A DNA stretch of 64,000 nucleotides from Pseudomonas borbori (GCF_900115555.1 NZ_FOWX01000010.1:111654-175653), one strand, 5' to 3'; shown: positions 34,624 through 45,171, counted from the first letter of the stretch. Notes: generated from the sequence alone by a model not told the origin. Made by a program: numbers and translations.

Positions 34624-35529
34624 TCACGTTAGCCTTTGCGCGGGCGCCAGCGCAAGGCTGTCGCGTTGGCCATCGAGCAGCTGCATGAAAGCCCGTGCGG
34701 CATTCGACAGGGTGCGCTCGGTGTGCGAGATATAGCCGAGCTGCCGCGACAGCTGGATGCCGGGCAGCGGCAGGCGCGCGACCTGCTCGTCGAGCATGGT
34801 GCGCGGCAGTACGCTCCAGGCCAGGCCGATCGATACCATCATCTTGATGGTCTCCAGGTAGTTGGTGCTCATGGCGATATTCGGTGTCAGCGCCTGGGCT
34901 TCGAACAGGCGCCGCACGATATGGTGGGTAAAGGTATTGCCGCCGGGAAATACCGCCGGGTGACCGGCCACGTCGGCCAGGCTGATCACGCCACTGCGGG
35001 CCAGCGGATGCTCGGGCGCTGCGACGAAATCCAGCGGGTCGTCCCATACCGCGACCGCATGCACCGGTTCGCGGGTCTCCGGGGCCAGGGTGATCACCGC
35101 CAGCTCGGCGCGGCCATGCAGGACTTCTTCGTAGGCCACTTCGGAGTCGAGAAACTGGATGTCCAGCGCCACCTGCGGGTGGGCGCGGGTGAAGGCACGC
35201 AGCAAGGGCGGCAAACGGTGCAGGCCGATGTGGTGGCTGGTGGCCAGGGTCAGGCGGCCGCTGACCTCGCCGCTGAGGTTGTTCAGGGCGCGGCGGGTAT
35301 CGTCCAGCACATTGAGGATCTGATAGGCGCGCGGCAACAGGGCGCGGCCGGCCTCGGTCAGGCTCACCTCACGACCCAGGCGGTCGAACAGGCGTACATT
35401 TAGCTGCTGTTCCAGGCTGGCGATGCGCTTGCTCACGGCCGGTTGGGTCAGGTGCAGGCGTTCGGCGGCCTCGGAGAAGCTGCCAAGCTCGGCGATGGCG
35501 ATAAAGGCATTGAGGGTGGCGAGATCCAT
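34624..35529 (-). CDS. LysR-family transcriptional regulator next to leuC
   Basis: The 301-residue protein has an N-terminal winged HTH (AELGSFSEAAERLHLTQPAVSKRIASLE) and a LysR substrate-binding domain. It is divergent from leuC across a 216-nt region that holds two palindromes and a poor -35 element. It is therefore the likely activator of leuCDB, as the homologue in other pseudomonads is placed. The effector is probably a leucine-pathway intermediate, which is an inference. Confidence 0.9.
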   Translation of the reverse strand: MDLATLNAFIAIAELGSFSEAAERLHLTQPAVSKRIASLEQQLNVRLFDRLGREVSLTEAGRALLPRAYQILNVLDDTRRALNNLSGEVSGRLTLATSHHIGLHRLPPLLRAFTRAHPQVALDIQFLDSEVAYEEVLHGRAELAVITLAPETREPVHAVAVWDDPLDFVAAPEHPLARSGVISLADVAGHPAVFPGGNTFTHHIVRRLFEAQALTPNIAMSTNYLETIKMMVSIGLAWSVLPRTMLDEQVARLPLPGIQLSRQLGYISHTERTLSNAARAFMQLLDGQRDSLALAPAQRLT

Positions 35530-35556
35530 GACGCAATAGCTCCAAGAGATAAGCCA

Positions 35557-35612
35557 TAAGCTGCAAGAGGGGCGTCGCGAGCCCTTGCTTGCGGCTTGAG
35601 GCTTGCAGCTTA
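35557..35612. repeat. Inverted intergenic repeat upstream of the LysR gene
   Basis: TAAGCTGCAAG (35557-35567) is repeated in inverse as CTTGCAGCTTA (35602-35612) around GC-rich DNA with CTTGCTTGCGGCTTGAGG. This type of CTTGCAGCTT repeat is frequent between Pseudomonas genes, by recollection. It lies within 30 nt of the LysR start. Confidence 0.6.
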
Positions 35613-35618
35613 CGACTA

Positions 35619-35694
35619 TTCCTTAAGGGAATCCTTCGAATAAAAAATATGAATTTGAGTAATTCGATCCAGGCTCTTAGGATCACCCTATAAA
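35619..35694 (+). promoter_or_regulatory. leuC promoter region with two palindromes
   Basis: TTCCTTAAGGGAA (35619-35631) is a near-perfect palindrome. TCGAAT (35636-35641) is inverted as ATTCGA at 35662-35667. A TATAAA -10-like element lies at 35689-35694 with no good -35, as expected for an activator-dependent promoter. LysR-type binding is inferred from position. Confidence 0.5.
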
Positions 35695-35745
35695 TAAAGG
35701 GCTATTCGTCCTTTGCATAGAAACACGCTGATGAGGGAACCGCTG

Positions 35746-37173
35746 ATGGCCGGCAAAACGCTCTACGACAAGCTCTGGGACATGCATGAGGTGAAGCGCC
35801 GTGACGATGGTTCGTCGCTGATCTACATCGACCGCCATATCCTTCACGAAGTGACCTCGCCGCAGGCCTTCGAAGGGCTGCGTCTGGCCGGGCGCAAGCC
35901 GTGGCGCATCGACGCCAACATCGCCACCCCGGATCACAACGTGCCGACCACCAAGGCCGAGCGCCAGGGCGGTCTGGAGTCCATCGCCGACGAGGTCTCG
36001 CGCATTCAGGTGCAGACCCTCGACGAGAACTGCGACGACTTCGGCATCCTCGAATTCAAGATGAACGACGTGCGCCAGGGCATCGTCCACGTGGTCGGCC
36101 CGGAGCAGGGTGCGACCCTGCCGGGCATGACCGTGGTCTGCGGCGACTCGCACACCTCGACCCACGGCGCCTTCGGCGCGCTGGCCCACGGCATCGGCAC
36201 CTCCGAGGTCGAGCATGTGCTGGCGACCCAGTGCCTGGTGGCGAAGAAGATGAAGAACATGCAGGTGCGCGTGGAGGGCCAGTTGCCCTTCGGTGTCACC
36301 GCCAAGGACATCGTCCTCGCGGTGATCGGCAAGATCGGCACCGCCGGCGGCAACGGCCATGCCCTGGAGTTTGCCGGCAGCGCGATCCGTGACCTGTCGC
36401 TGGAAGGGCGCATGACCATCTGCAACATGTCGATCGAGGCCGGTGCCCGGGTCGGTCTGGTGGCGGTGGACGAGAAGACCATCGCCTACGTCGAGGGTCG
36501 CCCGTTCGCCCCCAAAGGTGCGGACTGGGCCAAGGCGGTCGCCCAGTGGCAAGACCTGGTGTCCGACGTCGACGCGCATTTCGACACCGTGGTCGAGTTG
36601 CGTGCCGAGGAGATCAAGCCGCAGGTCAGTTGGGGCACGTCGCCGGAAATGGTCCTGGCTGTCGATCAGCATGTGCCGGACCCGGCCGCCGAAAACGACC
36701 CTGTGAAGAAGGATTCGATCATCCGCGCCCTGAAATACATGGGTTTGCAGGCCAACCAGGCGATCACCGATATCCAGCTGGATCGGGTATTTATCGGCTC
36801 CTGCACCAACTCGCGGATCGAAGACCTGCGCGCCGCTGCCGCGGTGGCCAAGGGCCGTAAGGTCGCGGCGACCATCAAGCAGGCCATGGTGGTGCCGGGC
36901 TCCGGCCTGGTCAAAGCCCAGGCCGAACGAGAGGGGCTCGACCAGGTGTTCATCGAGGCCGGTTTCGAGTGGCGCGAACCGGGCTGCTCCATGTGCCTGG
37001 CGATGAACCCGGACAAGCTCGGCAGTGGCGAGCATTGCGCGTCCACCTCCAACCGCAACTTCGAAGGGCGTCAGGGCGCTGGCGGACGTACCCATCTGGT
37101 CAGCCCGGCGATGGCGGCGGCGGCGGCGGTGACCGGCCACTTTATCGATGTGCGTGAATTGATCCGGCCTTAA
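35746..37173 (+). CDS. leuC: 3-isopropylmalate dehydratase large subunit
   Basis: The 475-residue aconitase-family protein has the 4Fe-4S ligands in [16 protein letters not shown] and [13 protein letters not shown]. With LeuD it isomerises 2- to 3-isopropylmalate in leucine synthesis. The ATG at 35746 is preceded by GAGGGAA and gives the usual [12 protein letters not shown] terminus; an ATG at 35731 is also in frame. leuD follows after 11 nt. Confidence 0.97.
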   Translation: MAGKTLYDKLWDMHEVKRRDDGSSLIYIDRHILHEVTSPQAFEGLRLAGRKPWRIDANIATPDHNVPTTKAERQGGLESIADEVSRIQVQTLDENCDDFGILEFKMNDVRQGIVHVVGPEQGATLPGMTVVCGDSHTSTHGAFGALAHGIGTSEVEHVLATQCLVAKKMKNMQVRVEGQLPFGVTAKDIVLAVIGKIGTAGGNGHALEFAGSAIRDLSLEGRMTICNMSIEAGARVGLVAVDEKTIAYVEGRPFAPKGADWAKAVAQWQDLVSDVDAHFDTVVELRAEEIKPQVSWGTSPEMVLAVDQHVPDPAAENDPVKKDSIIRALKYMGLQANQAITDIQLDRVFIGSCTNSRIEDLRAAAAVAKGRKVAATIKQAMVVPGSGLVKAQAEREGLDQVFIEAGFEWREPGCSMCLAMNPDKLGSGEHCASTSNRNFEGRQGAGGRTHLVSPAMAAAAAVTGHFIDVRELIRP

Positions 37174-37184
37174 GGAGTCCGAAC

Positions 37185-37832
37185 ATGAGAGCTTTTACTC
37201 AACACACCGGCCTGGTCGCGCCGCTCGATCGCGCCAACGTCGACACCGATCAGATCATTCCCAAGCAGTTCTTGAAATCCATCAAGCGCAGCGGCTTCGG
37301 CCCCAACCTGTTCGACGAGTGGCGCTACCTGGATGTCGGTCAGCCCAACCAGGACAGCTCCCGGCGTCCGCTGAACCCGGATTTCGTGCTGAATTTCCCG
37401 CGTTATCAGGGCGCCAGCGTGCTGCTGGCGCGGGAGAACTTCGGCTGCGGCTCGAGCCGCGAGCATGCGCCCTGGGCCCTGGAAGAGTACGGTTTCCGCG
37501 CGATCATCGCGCCGAGCTTTGCCGATATCTTCTACAACAACAGCTTCAAGAACGGCCTGTTGCCGATCGTTCTCGACGAAAATGATGTCGATGAGCTGTT
37601 CCAGCAGAGCGAAGCCAACGAAGGCTATCAACTGACCGTCGACCTGGCGGCGCAGACCGTGACCCGCCCGGACGGCAAGCAGTACGCTTTCGAGGTCGAT
37701 GCCTTCCGCAAGCATTGCCTGCTCAACGGCCTGGACGATATCGGCCTGACCCTGCAGGATGCCGAGGCGATCAAGGCCTTCGAAGCCGATTACCAGCAGA
37801 AGAGCCCCTGGCTGTTCGGCGCGATCAAATAA
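37185..37832 (+). CDS. leuD: 3-isopropylmalate dehydratase small subunit
   Basis: The 215-residue swivel-domain subunit has the signatures [11 protein letters not shown] and [15 protein letters not shown]. It partners LeuC to complete the dehydratase. AAGGAG precedes the ATG. About 90 nt follow before leuB, containing a GC-rich dispersed repeat. Confidence 0.97.
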   Translation: MRAFTQHTGLVAPLDRANVDTDQIIPKQFLKSIKRSGFGPNLFDEWRYLDVGQPNQDSSRRPLNPDFVLNFPRYQGASVLLARENFGCGSSREHAPWALEEYGFRAIIAPSFADIFYNNSFKNGLLPIVLDENDVDELFQQSEANEGYQLTVDLAAQTVTRPDGKQYAFEVDAFRKHCLLNGLDDIGLTLQDAEAIKAFEADYQQKSPWLFGAIK

Positions 37833-37880
37833 ATGGGGTGCGTGGGGCCGCCCAGGCCGCGTGCACCCGTTAACCGAGTT

Positions 37881-37908
37881 GCTGGTGCGCACGGCGCACC
37901 CTACGGCG
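37881..37908. repeat. Dispersed GC-rich palindromic repeat, copy 1 (leuD-leuB gap)
   Basis: A 28-nt unit starting GCTGGTGCGCACGGCGCACC contains the self-complementary GGTGCGC/GCGCACC and ends CTACGGCG. A 25/28 identical copy lies between purF and metZ (51333-51360). Both sit inside probable operons upstream of the second gene. Confidence 0.6.
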
Positions 37909-37921
37909 TATTGAGGACAAG

Positions 37922-39004
37922 ATGAGCAAACAGATTCTGATTCTGCCCGGCGACGGTATCGGCCCGGAAATCATGGCCGAGGCGGTCAAGGTGCTGCAGT
38001 TGGCCAACGACAAGTTCGACCTGGGCTTCGAGCTGTCGTTCGATCAGCTGGGCGGCGCCGCCTATGAGCAATACGGTGTGCCGCTGGCCGACGAAACCCT
38101 GGCGCGCGCCCGCGCCGCCGATGCGATCCTGCTCGGTGCGGTGGGTGGCCCCCAGTGGGACGCCATAGACCCGGCCCTGCGCCCCGAGCGCGGCCTGCTG
38201 AAGATCCGTTCGCAGCTGGGCCTGTTCGCCAACCTGCGCCCGGCGATCCTCTATCCGCAGTTGGCCGATGCCTCGTCGCTCAAGCCGGAAGTGGTTGCCG
38301 GACTGAACATCCTGATCGTGCGCGAACTCACCGGCGGCATCTACTTCGGCAGCCCGCGTGAATCGCGCGTGCTGGAAAATGGCGAGCGCATGGCCTTCGA
38401 CACTCTGCCGTACAGCGAAAGCGAGATTCGCCGTATCGCCCGGGTCGGTTTCGACATGGCCCGCGTGCGCGGCAGCAAGCTGTGCTCGGTGGACAAGGCC
38501 AACGTGCTGGCCTCCAGCCAGTTGTGGCGCGCCGTGGTCGAGGAAGTGGCCAGGGATTACCCGGATGTCGAACTCAGCCACATGTACGTCGACAACGCGG
38601 CGATGCAACTGGTGCGCGCACCCAAGCAGTTCGATGTAATGGTCACCGACAACATGTTCGGCGACATTCTGTCGGATGAGGCTTCCATGCTCACCGGTTC
38701 CATTGGCATGCTGCCGTCTGCTTCGCTGGATGCCAACAACAAGGGCATGTACGAGCCGTGCCATGGTTCGGCGCCGGACATCGCCGGGCAGGGCATCGCC
38801 AATCCGCTGGCGACCATCCTCTCGGTGTCGATGATGCTGCGCTACAGCTTCAGCCAGGGCCAGGCCGCCGATGCTATCGAGCAGGCGGTCAGCAAGGTGC
38901 TGGATCAGGGTCTGCGCACCGGCGACATCCATTCGGCGGGCACGACCAGGGTCGGCACTGCGGCCATGGGCGATGCGGTAGTCGAAGCGCTGCGTAGTCT
39001 GTAA
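37922..39004 (+). CDS. leuB: 3-isopropylmalate dehydrogenase
   Basis: The 360-residue isocitrate/isopropylmalate dehydrogenase-family protein has LPGDGIGPE at the N terminus, the [10 protein letters not shown] active-site segment and [14 protein letters not shown]. The nucleotide-binding [20 protein letters not shown] region follows. It oxidises 3-isopropylmalate with NAD+ in leucine synthesis. GAGG precedes the ATG. asd follows after 55 nt. Confidence 0.97.
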   Translation: MSKQILILPGDGIGPEIMAEAVKVLQLANDKFDLGFELSFDQLGGAAYEQYGVPLADETLARARAADAILLGAVGGPQWDAIDPALRPERGLLKIRSQLGLFANLRPAILYPQLADASSLKPEVVAGLNILIVRELTGGIYFGSPRESRVLENGERMAFDTLPYSESEIRRIARVGFDMARVRGSKLCSVDKANVLASSQLWRAVVEEVARDYPDVELSHMYVDNAAMQLVRAPKQFDVMVTDNMFGDILSDEASMLTGSIGMLPSASLDANNKGMYEPCHGSAPDIAGQGIANPLATILSVSMMLRYSFSQGQAADAIEQAVSKVLDQGLRTGDIHSAGTTRVGTAAMGDAVVEALRSL

Positions 39005-39059
39005 TCTTCCAGGTTCTCCGGAACGTTTCCGGCGGTCTGTTCATATAGGTGTAGTGGTT

Positions 39060-40172
39060 ATGAAACGTGTAGGTCTGATCGGTTGGCGTGGCATGGTCGG
39101 TTCCGTGCTGATGCAGCGCATGCTGGAAGAGCAGGATTTCGACTTGATCGAACCGGTATTCTTCACCACCTCCAATGTTGGCGGTCAGGGCCCGGCCATC
39201 GGCAAGGACATCGCCCCGCTGAAGGATGCCTACAGCATCGACGAGCTCAAGGGCCTGGACGTGATCCTCACCTGTCAGGGTGGCGACTACACCAGCGAAG
39301 TCTTCCCCAAGCTGCGCGAGGCTGGCTGGAAGGGTTACTGGATCGACGCCGCGTCTTCGCTGCGCATGACCGATGACGCGGTGATCGTGCTCGATCCGGT
39401 CAACCGCAAGGTGATCGACCAGTCCCTCGACGCGGGCATGAAGAATTATATCGGCGGCAACTGCACCGTCAGCCTGATGCTGATGGCCCTGGGCGGTCTC
39501 TACGAAGCCGGTCTGGTCGAGTGGATGAGCGCCATGACCTATCAGGCGGCGAGCGGCGCCGGCGCGCAGAACATGCGTGAGCTGATCAAGCAGATGGGCG
39601 CGATCAACGGTGCGGTGGCCGACGATCTGGCGAACCCGGCCAGTGCCATCCTGGATATCGACCGCAAGGTGGCCGAGGCCATGCGCGGAGAGTCCTTCCC
39701 GGTGGACAACTTCGGTGTGCCCCTGGCCGGCAGCCTGATTCCCTACATCGACAAGGAACTGCCCAACGGCCAGAGCCGTGAAGAGTGGAAGGCCCAAGCC
39801 GAGACCAACAAGATTCTCGGCCGCTTCAAGAATCCGATCCCGGTCGATGGCCTCTGCGTGCGCATCGGCGCCATGCGCTGCCACAGCCAGGCGTTGACCA
39901 TCAAGCTGAACAAGGATGTGCCGCTGTCGGATATCGAAGGGCTGATCAGCCAGCATAACCCCTGGGTCAAATTGGTACCCAATCAGCGTGAGGCCAGTAT
40001 CCGTGAGCTTGGCCCAACTGCCGTCACCGGCACCCTGAGCGTACCGGTCGGGCGTCTGCGCAAGCTGAACATGGGCTCGCAGTACCTGGGCGCCTTCACT
40101 GTCGGCGACCAGTTGCTGTGGGGCGCCGCCGAACCGCTGCGCCGTATGCTGCGGATTCTGCTGGAGCGTTGA
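39060..40172 (+). CDS. asd: Aspartate-semialdehyde dehydrogenase
   Basis: The 370-residue enzyme has the N-terminal [17 protein letters not shown] nucleotide-binding loop and the catalytic cysteine in [15 protein letters not shown]. It reduces aspartyl phosphate to the semialdehyde feeding lysine, diaminopimelate, threonine and methionine. The ATG at 39060 follows a GTG two codons upstream and matches family N termini. A related protein without the catalytic cysteine is encoded next. Confidence 0.97.
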   Translation: MKRVGLIGWRGMVGSVLMQRMLEEQDFDLIEPVFFTTSNVGGQGPAIGKDIAPLKDAYSIDELKGLDVILTCQGGDYTSEVFPKLREAGWKGYWIDAASSLRMTDDAVIVLDPVNRKVIDQSLDAGMKNYIGGNCTVSLMLMALGGLYEAGLVEWMSAMTYQAASGAGAQNMRELIKQMGAINGAVADDLANPASAILDIDRKVAEAMRGESFPVDNFGVPLAGSLIPYIDKELPNGQSREEWKAQAETNKILGRFKNPIPVDGLCVRIGAMRCHSQALTIKLNKDVPLSDIEGLISQHNPWVKLVPNQREASIRELGPTAVTGTLSVPVGRLRKLNMGSQYLGAFTVGDQLLWGAAEPLRRMLRILLER

Positions 40173-40334
40173 TAGCTGGCGCAGTGAGTTTGGCCTGAGC
40201 GTGCCCAGCTGGAATGAATAGGAGCGAGCGGTGTCGATGATCGAGATGTTGAGCGATCATCGGCATAGCTGGCTCCTTTGCATTTGTGGGGCTGCGCTAT
40301 ACAGTGCGCTGATTATTCCGTCAGAAGCCTGTCC

Positions 40335-41345
40335 ATGACCCGTACCTTTGATATCGCCGTGATCGGCGCCACCGGCAGCGTCGGCGAAACCCTCGTGCAA
40401 CTGCTCGAAGAGCGCGATTTCCCCGTGGCCAATCTGCACCTGCTGGCCAGTGGCGAGTCGGCCGGGCGTTCCTTGTCGTTCAAAGGCAAGAATCTGCGGG
40501 TGCGCACCCTGGAATCTTTCGATTTCTCCAGCGTCGGCCTGGTTTTCTTCGCCGCCAGTGAGGCGATTACCCGCAGCTATGCGTCCAGGGCCCATGCGGC
40601 TGGTTGTACCCTGATCGATCTGACCGCCGCTTTGCCGACCGAACAGGCGCCTCGGGTCGTGCCTGAAGTAAACCCCGAGGTCTTGAAGACCCTCGCTGCG
40701 CCCTATCAATTGACCAGCCCGAGTCCCGCGGCGATTGCCGTGGCGCTGGTGCTGGCCGCTCTGCGCGAGCGGGTCGATGTGCAGCGTGTGGCGGTCACGG
40801 CTTGTCTGGCCGTTTCCAGTCGCGGGCGTCAAGGCGTGTCCGAGTTGGCCCGGCAAACCGCCGAATTGCTTAACGGTCGTTCATTCGAGCCGCAGTTGTT
40901 CGACCGCCAAGTTGCCTTTAATCTGCTGGCGCAAGTGGAAATGCCGGATAGCGCCGGCCATGGCGTCTTGGAAAAACGCCTGGCCAATGAACTCAAGGAG
41001 TTGCTTGCTCGGCCGCAGTTAAAGGTATCGGCAACCTGTATTCAGGCACCGGTGTTCTTTGGCGACAGTTTCAGTGTGTCGCTGCAGGCAGATGCTGCTG
41101 TCGATCTGCCGGCGATTTGTGCGGCTCTACAGGTATGTACCGCCCTGGAATACATCGAGTCCGGCGATTATCCGACGGCTGTGGGCGATGCGGTGGGGCA
41201 GGATGTGGTGTATGTAGGCCGCGTGCGTGGCGGGCAGGATGACCCTGCGGAACTCAATTTGTGGATTGCGTCTGATAATGTGAGGAAAGGCGCCGCCTTG
41301 AACGCTGTGCAATTGGCTGAGTTATTGATAAAAGACTATCTGTAA
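40335..41345 (+). CDS. Aspartate-semialdehyde dehydrogenase homologue lacking the catalytic cysteine (USG-1 type)
   Basis: The 336-residue protein has the ASADH fold, with GATGSVGETLVQLLEERDFPV at the start. Where the enzyme has NCTV it reads TSPSPAAIAVAL, so the nucleophilic cysteine is missing. Other conserved parts (SSRGRQGV, VSATCIQAPVFFGDSFSVSL) remain. It fits the USG-1-like proteins found beside asd or truA in gamma-proteobacteria. Activity as a dehydrogenase is unlikely; a structural or regulatory role is inferred. It precedes fimV by 154 nt. Confidence 0.85.
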   Translation: MTRTFDIAVIGATGSVGETLVQLLEERDFPVANLHLLASGESAGRSLSFKGKNLRVRTLESFDFSSVGLVFFAASEAITRSYASRAHAAGCTLIDLTAALPTEQAPRVVPEVNPEVLKTLAAPYQLTSPSPAAIAVALVLAALRERVDVQRVAVTACLAVSSRGRQGVSELARQTAELLNGRSFEPQLFDRQVAFNLLAQVEMPDSAGHGVLEKRLANELKELLARPQLKVSATCIQAPVFFGDSFSVSLQADAAVDLPAICAALQVCTALEYIESGDYPTAVGDAVGQDVVYVGRVRGGQDDPAELNLWIASDNVRKGAALNAVQLAELLIKDYL

Positions 41346-41499
41346 AAGATACTTAGCTGGAAATCTGAATAATCTTTCGAGCTTGGCAACATTGGCTGAG
41401 TTGATTGCTGAATGGGGAGCCACCTTCGGGTGAATGCAGGCAGCAGCTATCAAGATCCTCTCGGATATCGAGAAAAAAGATAAAACAAGGGATAACGCT

Positions 41500-44301
41500 A
41501 TGGTTCGGGTTCGCAAACTGGTGCTGGCAATCGCAGCTGCTTCGGCACTGTCCTCCGGTATGGCGCACGCGCTGGGACTGGGTGAGGTGACCTTGCAGTC
41601 GGCGCTGAATCAGCCGTTGGTGGCTGAGATCGAATTGCTTGAGGTGCGCGACCTGGCTTCCAATGAGTTGCTGCCGAACCTGGCGTCCCCCGAAGAGTTC
41701 ACCAGGGCCGGAGTCGAACGTCAGTATTTCCTGACCGACCTCAAGTTCACCCCGATCCTCAAACCCAATGGCAAGAGCGTCATCCGTGTGACCTCGAGCA
41801 AACCGGTGCGTGAGCCTTACCTGAATTTCCTGGTCGAGGTGCTGTGGCCCAATGGCCGCCTGTTGCGCGAGTACACGTTGCTGCTCGATCCGCCGCTTTA
41901 CTCGCCGCAAACCGCTGTTGCCGCGGCGCCGCAGCTGCCGGTAGCCGCGCCGGCACCACGCCCGCAAGCCAGTGCTCCTATTCAACGTTCAGCTCCGCAA
42001 GCCAGTGCGCCGGTGGCGCGTGCGCCAGCCGCTGCGCCAAGTGCCTTGTCAGGCGATGAATACAAGACCACGGCCAATGACACCCTGTGGGAAATCGCCC
42101 AGCGCGTGCGCGGCGGCGGCAGTGTGCAGCAAACCATGCTGGCCATTCAGGATCTGAATCCTGATGCCTTTATCGGGGGCAATATCAATCGCCTCAAGAG
42201 CGGCCAGGTGTTGCGTCTGCCTCAAGAGCAGCAGATTACCAGCCGTGCCCAGGCCGAAGCAGTGGCCCAGGTTACCGAACAGAATGCCGCCTGGCGCGAG
42301 GGGCGTGACGTTGCTGCCAGTGCACGCCAACTGGATGCGACCAGGCGCAGTGTTGCCGGCGCAGCGCCTGCCGAGGCCAAAACGCAGGACAGTCTGAAGC
42401 TGGTCGCCGCCGATACCGGCAAGGCCGCCAGTGGCAGTGAGGCAGGTGCCGCCGATAGCAAGGCGCTGAGCGACAAGTTGGCGGTGACTCAGGAGGGGCT
42501 GGACTCCACCCGCCGCGAGAACGAGGAGCTGAAAGGGCGCATGAGTGACCTGCAAGGTCAGCTCGATAAATTGCAACGTTTGATTCAACTCAAAGACGAT
42601 CAGCTGGCCAAGCTGCAGGCCGACCTTGCTGCGCAAGCGCAGGCTCCTGCGGCAGAAGTCCAGACCGAGACGCCCGTCACGGCTGTACCGGTAGCGCCCG
42701 CCGCTGCGCCGGTTGTCCCCGCAGCAGCCGAAGCCCCCGACCTTAACCAGGGCGAAGAACCAGCGGTTGGCGAAGCCGAGCCCCTGCAGCCGGTTTCTCC
42801 GCCTGCCATAGCCGTTGAGCCTGCAGCGGCGCCCGTCGCCGAGGTGCCGCCAGCTCCGGTGGCCAAAGCCGCCGCTCCGGTCGTTCCGGCCAAACCTGTT
42901 GAACAGCCGCCACAGCTCAGTACTTTCGATGACCTGCTCGCCAATCCCATGCTCCTGGGGTTGGCCGGTGGCGGCGCGTTGCTGGTGCTATTGATCGGGC
43001 TGATGATGCTGTCACGGCGCAACGCATTGAAGGAGGCCGAGCTGCACGAACGTCAGGCTGCCGAGAGCCACGACAATAGTCTCGATGGCGATATGCAGCT
43101 GCCGGCCGACAGCTTCCCCGATGACATCCTCGACAGCCCGGCTGCTGCCGAGTCAGGCGAAGATCGTGTGATTGCGCAAACCAACGATGCGCTGGGCGAG
43201 GCGGACATCTATATCGCCTATGGCCGTTTCAATCAGGCTGCCGAGTTGTTGCAGAATGCCATCAACGATGAACCGCAACGCAGTGACCTGCGGCTCAAGC
43301 TGATGGAGGTTTACGCCGAACTGGGTGACCGTGAAGGTTTCACCCGTCAGGAAGGCGAATTACATGAAATTGGCGGTGTCTCTGCCGAGGTCGAGCAATT
43401 GAAAGGCAAGTATCCGGCGATCGCGGCTTTCGCCGGCGCCGGTGTAGCTGCCGCTACCTTGGCTGACGATGATTTTTCCAGCTTCAGTATGGATGATCTG
43501 AGTCTGGATGAGCCAGATCAGCCGGCGGCTGCTGCAGGCGACCTGGATGATGCCTTCGATTTGAGTCTGGACGATCTTGAGTCCGACCTCGAGCGTGAGC
43601 TGAATGCGTCGGGTAGCGATGCTTCGCTGGCTGACCTGGACAGCCTGTCGTTGGACGCTGAGCTGGATCTGGCTGCACCGGTCGAGCCGGTGGAGGAAGA
43701 CGATGAGCTGGAGTTCGATCTGAGCCTTGACGATGCCACCGCCGAGAATGTGGAGCTGGCTGGGGATCTGGCGGATTTCAGCCTGGATCTGGATGCCGAG
43801 AGCAAGCCGGCAGAAACCGATGAAGAGGAGTTTCTGTTGAGCCTGGACGATGAGCCGGCTGCCGAGCCTGTGACTGATGAGCTGGCCGCTTTGAGCTTCG
43901 ATTTGCCGGGCGCAAGCGAGGGTGAGAGTTTCGACCTGTCCGACGACTTCGATCTGTCGCTAAGCGATGAGGCTGCGGTTCAGCCCGGCGGCGATAGTTT
44001 CGCTGCCCAGCTCGATGAGGTGACCGCAGAGCTGGATCAGTTGTCGGAGAGTCTGGATCAGCCCGCCGAGTTGACTCAGCCAGCACCTGATGCTGCGCTG
44101 CAAGGGGCTGATCTGGATGGCGACGATGATTTCGACTTCCTCTCCGGGACCGATGAAACCGCGACCAAGCTTGACCTGGCGCGCGCCTATATCGACATGG
44201 GCGATACCGAGGGTGCGCGTGACATCCTCGATGAAGTGATCGCCGAAGGTAACGATGGTCAGCAGCAGGAAGCGCGTGAGCTGATCTCCAACTTGGTTTG
44301 A
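41500..44301 (+). CDS. fimV: Pilus assembly/polar hub protein FimV
   Basis: The 933-residue protein has a signal peptide (to about residue 26) and a periplasmic FimV N-terminal domain. A LysM peptidoglycan-binding domain covers about 187-235, followed by a coiled coil (about 325-385), a Pro/Ala-rich linker and one transmembrane helix (about 485-505). The acidic cytoplasmic part holds TPR-like segments with repeated LSLDD motifs and the conserved C-terminal FimV domain (TKLDLARAYIDMGDTEGARDILDEV, about 886-910). In P. aeruginosa FimV is needed for twitching motility, T2S-related assembly and polar cAMP signalling. The ATG at 41500 is chosen for the signal peptide. Confidence 0.95.
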   Translation: MVRVRKLVLAIAAASALSSGMAHALGLGEVTLQSALNQPLVAEIELLEVRDLASNELLPNLASPEEFTRAGVERQYFLTDLKFTPILKPNGKSVIRVTSSKPVREPYLNFLVEVLWPNGRLLREYTLLLDPPLYSPQTAVAAAPQLPVAAPAPRPQASAPIQRSAPQASAPVARAPAAAPSALSGDEYKTTANDTLWEIAQRVRGGGSVQQTMLAIQDLNPDAFIGGNINRLKSGQVLRLPQEQQITSRAQAEAVAQVTEQNAAWREGRDVAASARQLDATRRSVAGAAPAEAKTQDSLKLVAADTGKAASGSEAGAADSKALSDKLAVTQEGLDSTRRENEELKGRMSDLQGQLDKLQRLIQLKDDQLAKLQADLAAQAQAPAAEVQTETPVTAVPVAPAAAPVVPAAAEAPDLNQGEEPAVGEAEPLQPVSPPAIAVEPAAAPVAEVPPAPVAKAAAPVVPAKPVEQPPQLSTFDDLLANPMLLGLAGGGALLVLLIGLMMLSRRNALKEAELHERQAAESHDNSLDGDMQLPADSFPDDILDSPAAAESGEDRVIAQTNDALGEADIYIAYGRFNQAAELLQNAINDEPQRSDLRLKLMEVYAELGDREGFTRQEGELHEIGGVSAEVEQLKGKYPAIAAFAGAGVAAATLADDDFSSFSMDDLSLDEPDQPAAAAGDLDDAFDLSLDDLESDLERELNASGSDASLADLDSLSLDAELDLAAPVEPVEEDDELEFDLSLDDATAENVELAGDLADFSLDLDAESKPAETDEEEFLLSLDDEPAAEPVTDELAALSFDLPGASEGESFDLSDDFDLSLSDEAAVQPGGDSFAAQLDEVTAELDQLSESLDQPAELTQPAPDAALQGADLDGDDDFDFLSGTDETATKLDLARAYIDMGDTEGARDILDEVIAEGNDGQQQEARELISNLV

Positions 44302-44304
44302 TCC

Positions 44305-45171
44305 ATGTCTGATGCAATACCCGCAGCGGCAGCCGATTCGGCTGCCGTTGGCATTTACAGAGTTGCCCTCGGTGTCGAATACAAAGGCTCGCGTTATCGT
44401 GGCTTTCAGCGCCAGCGTGCCGGCGTGCCGACCATCCAGGGATCCCTGGAAAAAGCCTTGTCGAAAGTGGCTGGTGGCGCGCCTGTCACCCTGAGCTGTG
44501 CCGGGCGTACCGACGCGCTGGTGCATGCCAGTGCTCAGGTGGTGCATTTCGATACGCCGGTCGAGCGCTCCACGCTCGCCTGGGTCATGGGGGCCAACCG
44601 GAATCTACCGGTCGATATCAGCGTGGTGTGGGCCAAGCTCATGCCGGCGCACTTCGATGCGCGTTTCTGTGCCATGGCCAGGCGTTATCGCTATGTGATC
44701 TACAACGATCAGATTCGCCCGGCGCATATGGCCGAGGAAGTGACCTGGAATCATCGGCCGCTGGATATCGGGCGCATGCGCGAAGCGGCGCAAGCCTTGG
44801 TCGGGACGCACGATTTCAGTGCCTTCCGTGCCCGCCAGTGCCAGGCCAAGTCGCCGATCAAGACCGTGCATCACCTGACATTGCTCGAACACGGCCGCTT
44901 CATCGTTCTGGATATTCGTGCCAATGCGTTCCTCCATCACATGGTGCGCAATATTGCCGGGGTATTGATGACCATCGGTGCCGGCGAGCGGCCGGTGGAG
45001 TGGGCGCGTGAGGTGCTGGAAACCGGGGTGCGGCGCACGGGTGGGGTGACCGCGCATCCATATGGCTTGTATCTGGTGCAAGTCGACTACCCGCAGGAGT
45101 TCGACTTGCCCACCCGTTATCTGGGGCCGCACTTCCTCTCGGGATTGCCGGATGTGACGGCAGACGCCTAG
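44305..45171 (+). CDS. truA: tRNA pseudouridine(38-40) synthase TruA
   Basis: The 288-residue protein has the TruA catalytic Asp in CAGRTDALVHA; the commonly quoted family motif is GRTDAGVHA, so a Leu replaces Gly two residues after the Asp. Other parts (FDARFCAMARRYRYVIYN, GTHDFSAFRA, NAFLHHMVRNIAGVL) are typical. It forms pseudouridine at 38-40 in the tRNA anticodon arm. It starts 3 nt after fimV, so it is translationally linked to it. Confidence 0.95.
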   Translation: MSDAIPAAAADSAAVGIYRVALGVEYKGSRYRGFQRQRAGVPTIQGSLEKALSKVAGGAPVTLSCAGRTDALVHASAQVVHFDTPVERSTLAWVMGANRNLPVDISVVWAKLMPAHFDARFCAMARRYRYVIYNDQIRPAHMAEEVTWNHRPLDIGRMREAAQALVGTHDFSAFRARQCQAKSPIKTVHHLTLLEHGRFIVLDIRANAFLHHMVRNIAGVLMTIGAGERPVEWAREVLETGVRRTGGVTAHPYGLYLVQVDYPQEFDLPTRYLGPHFLSGLPDVTADA

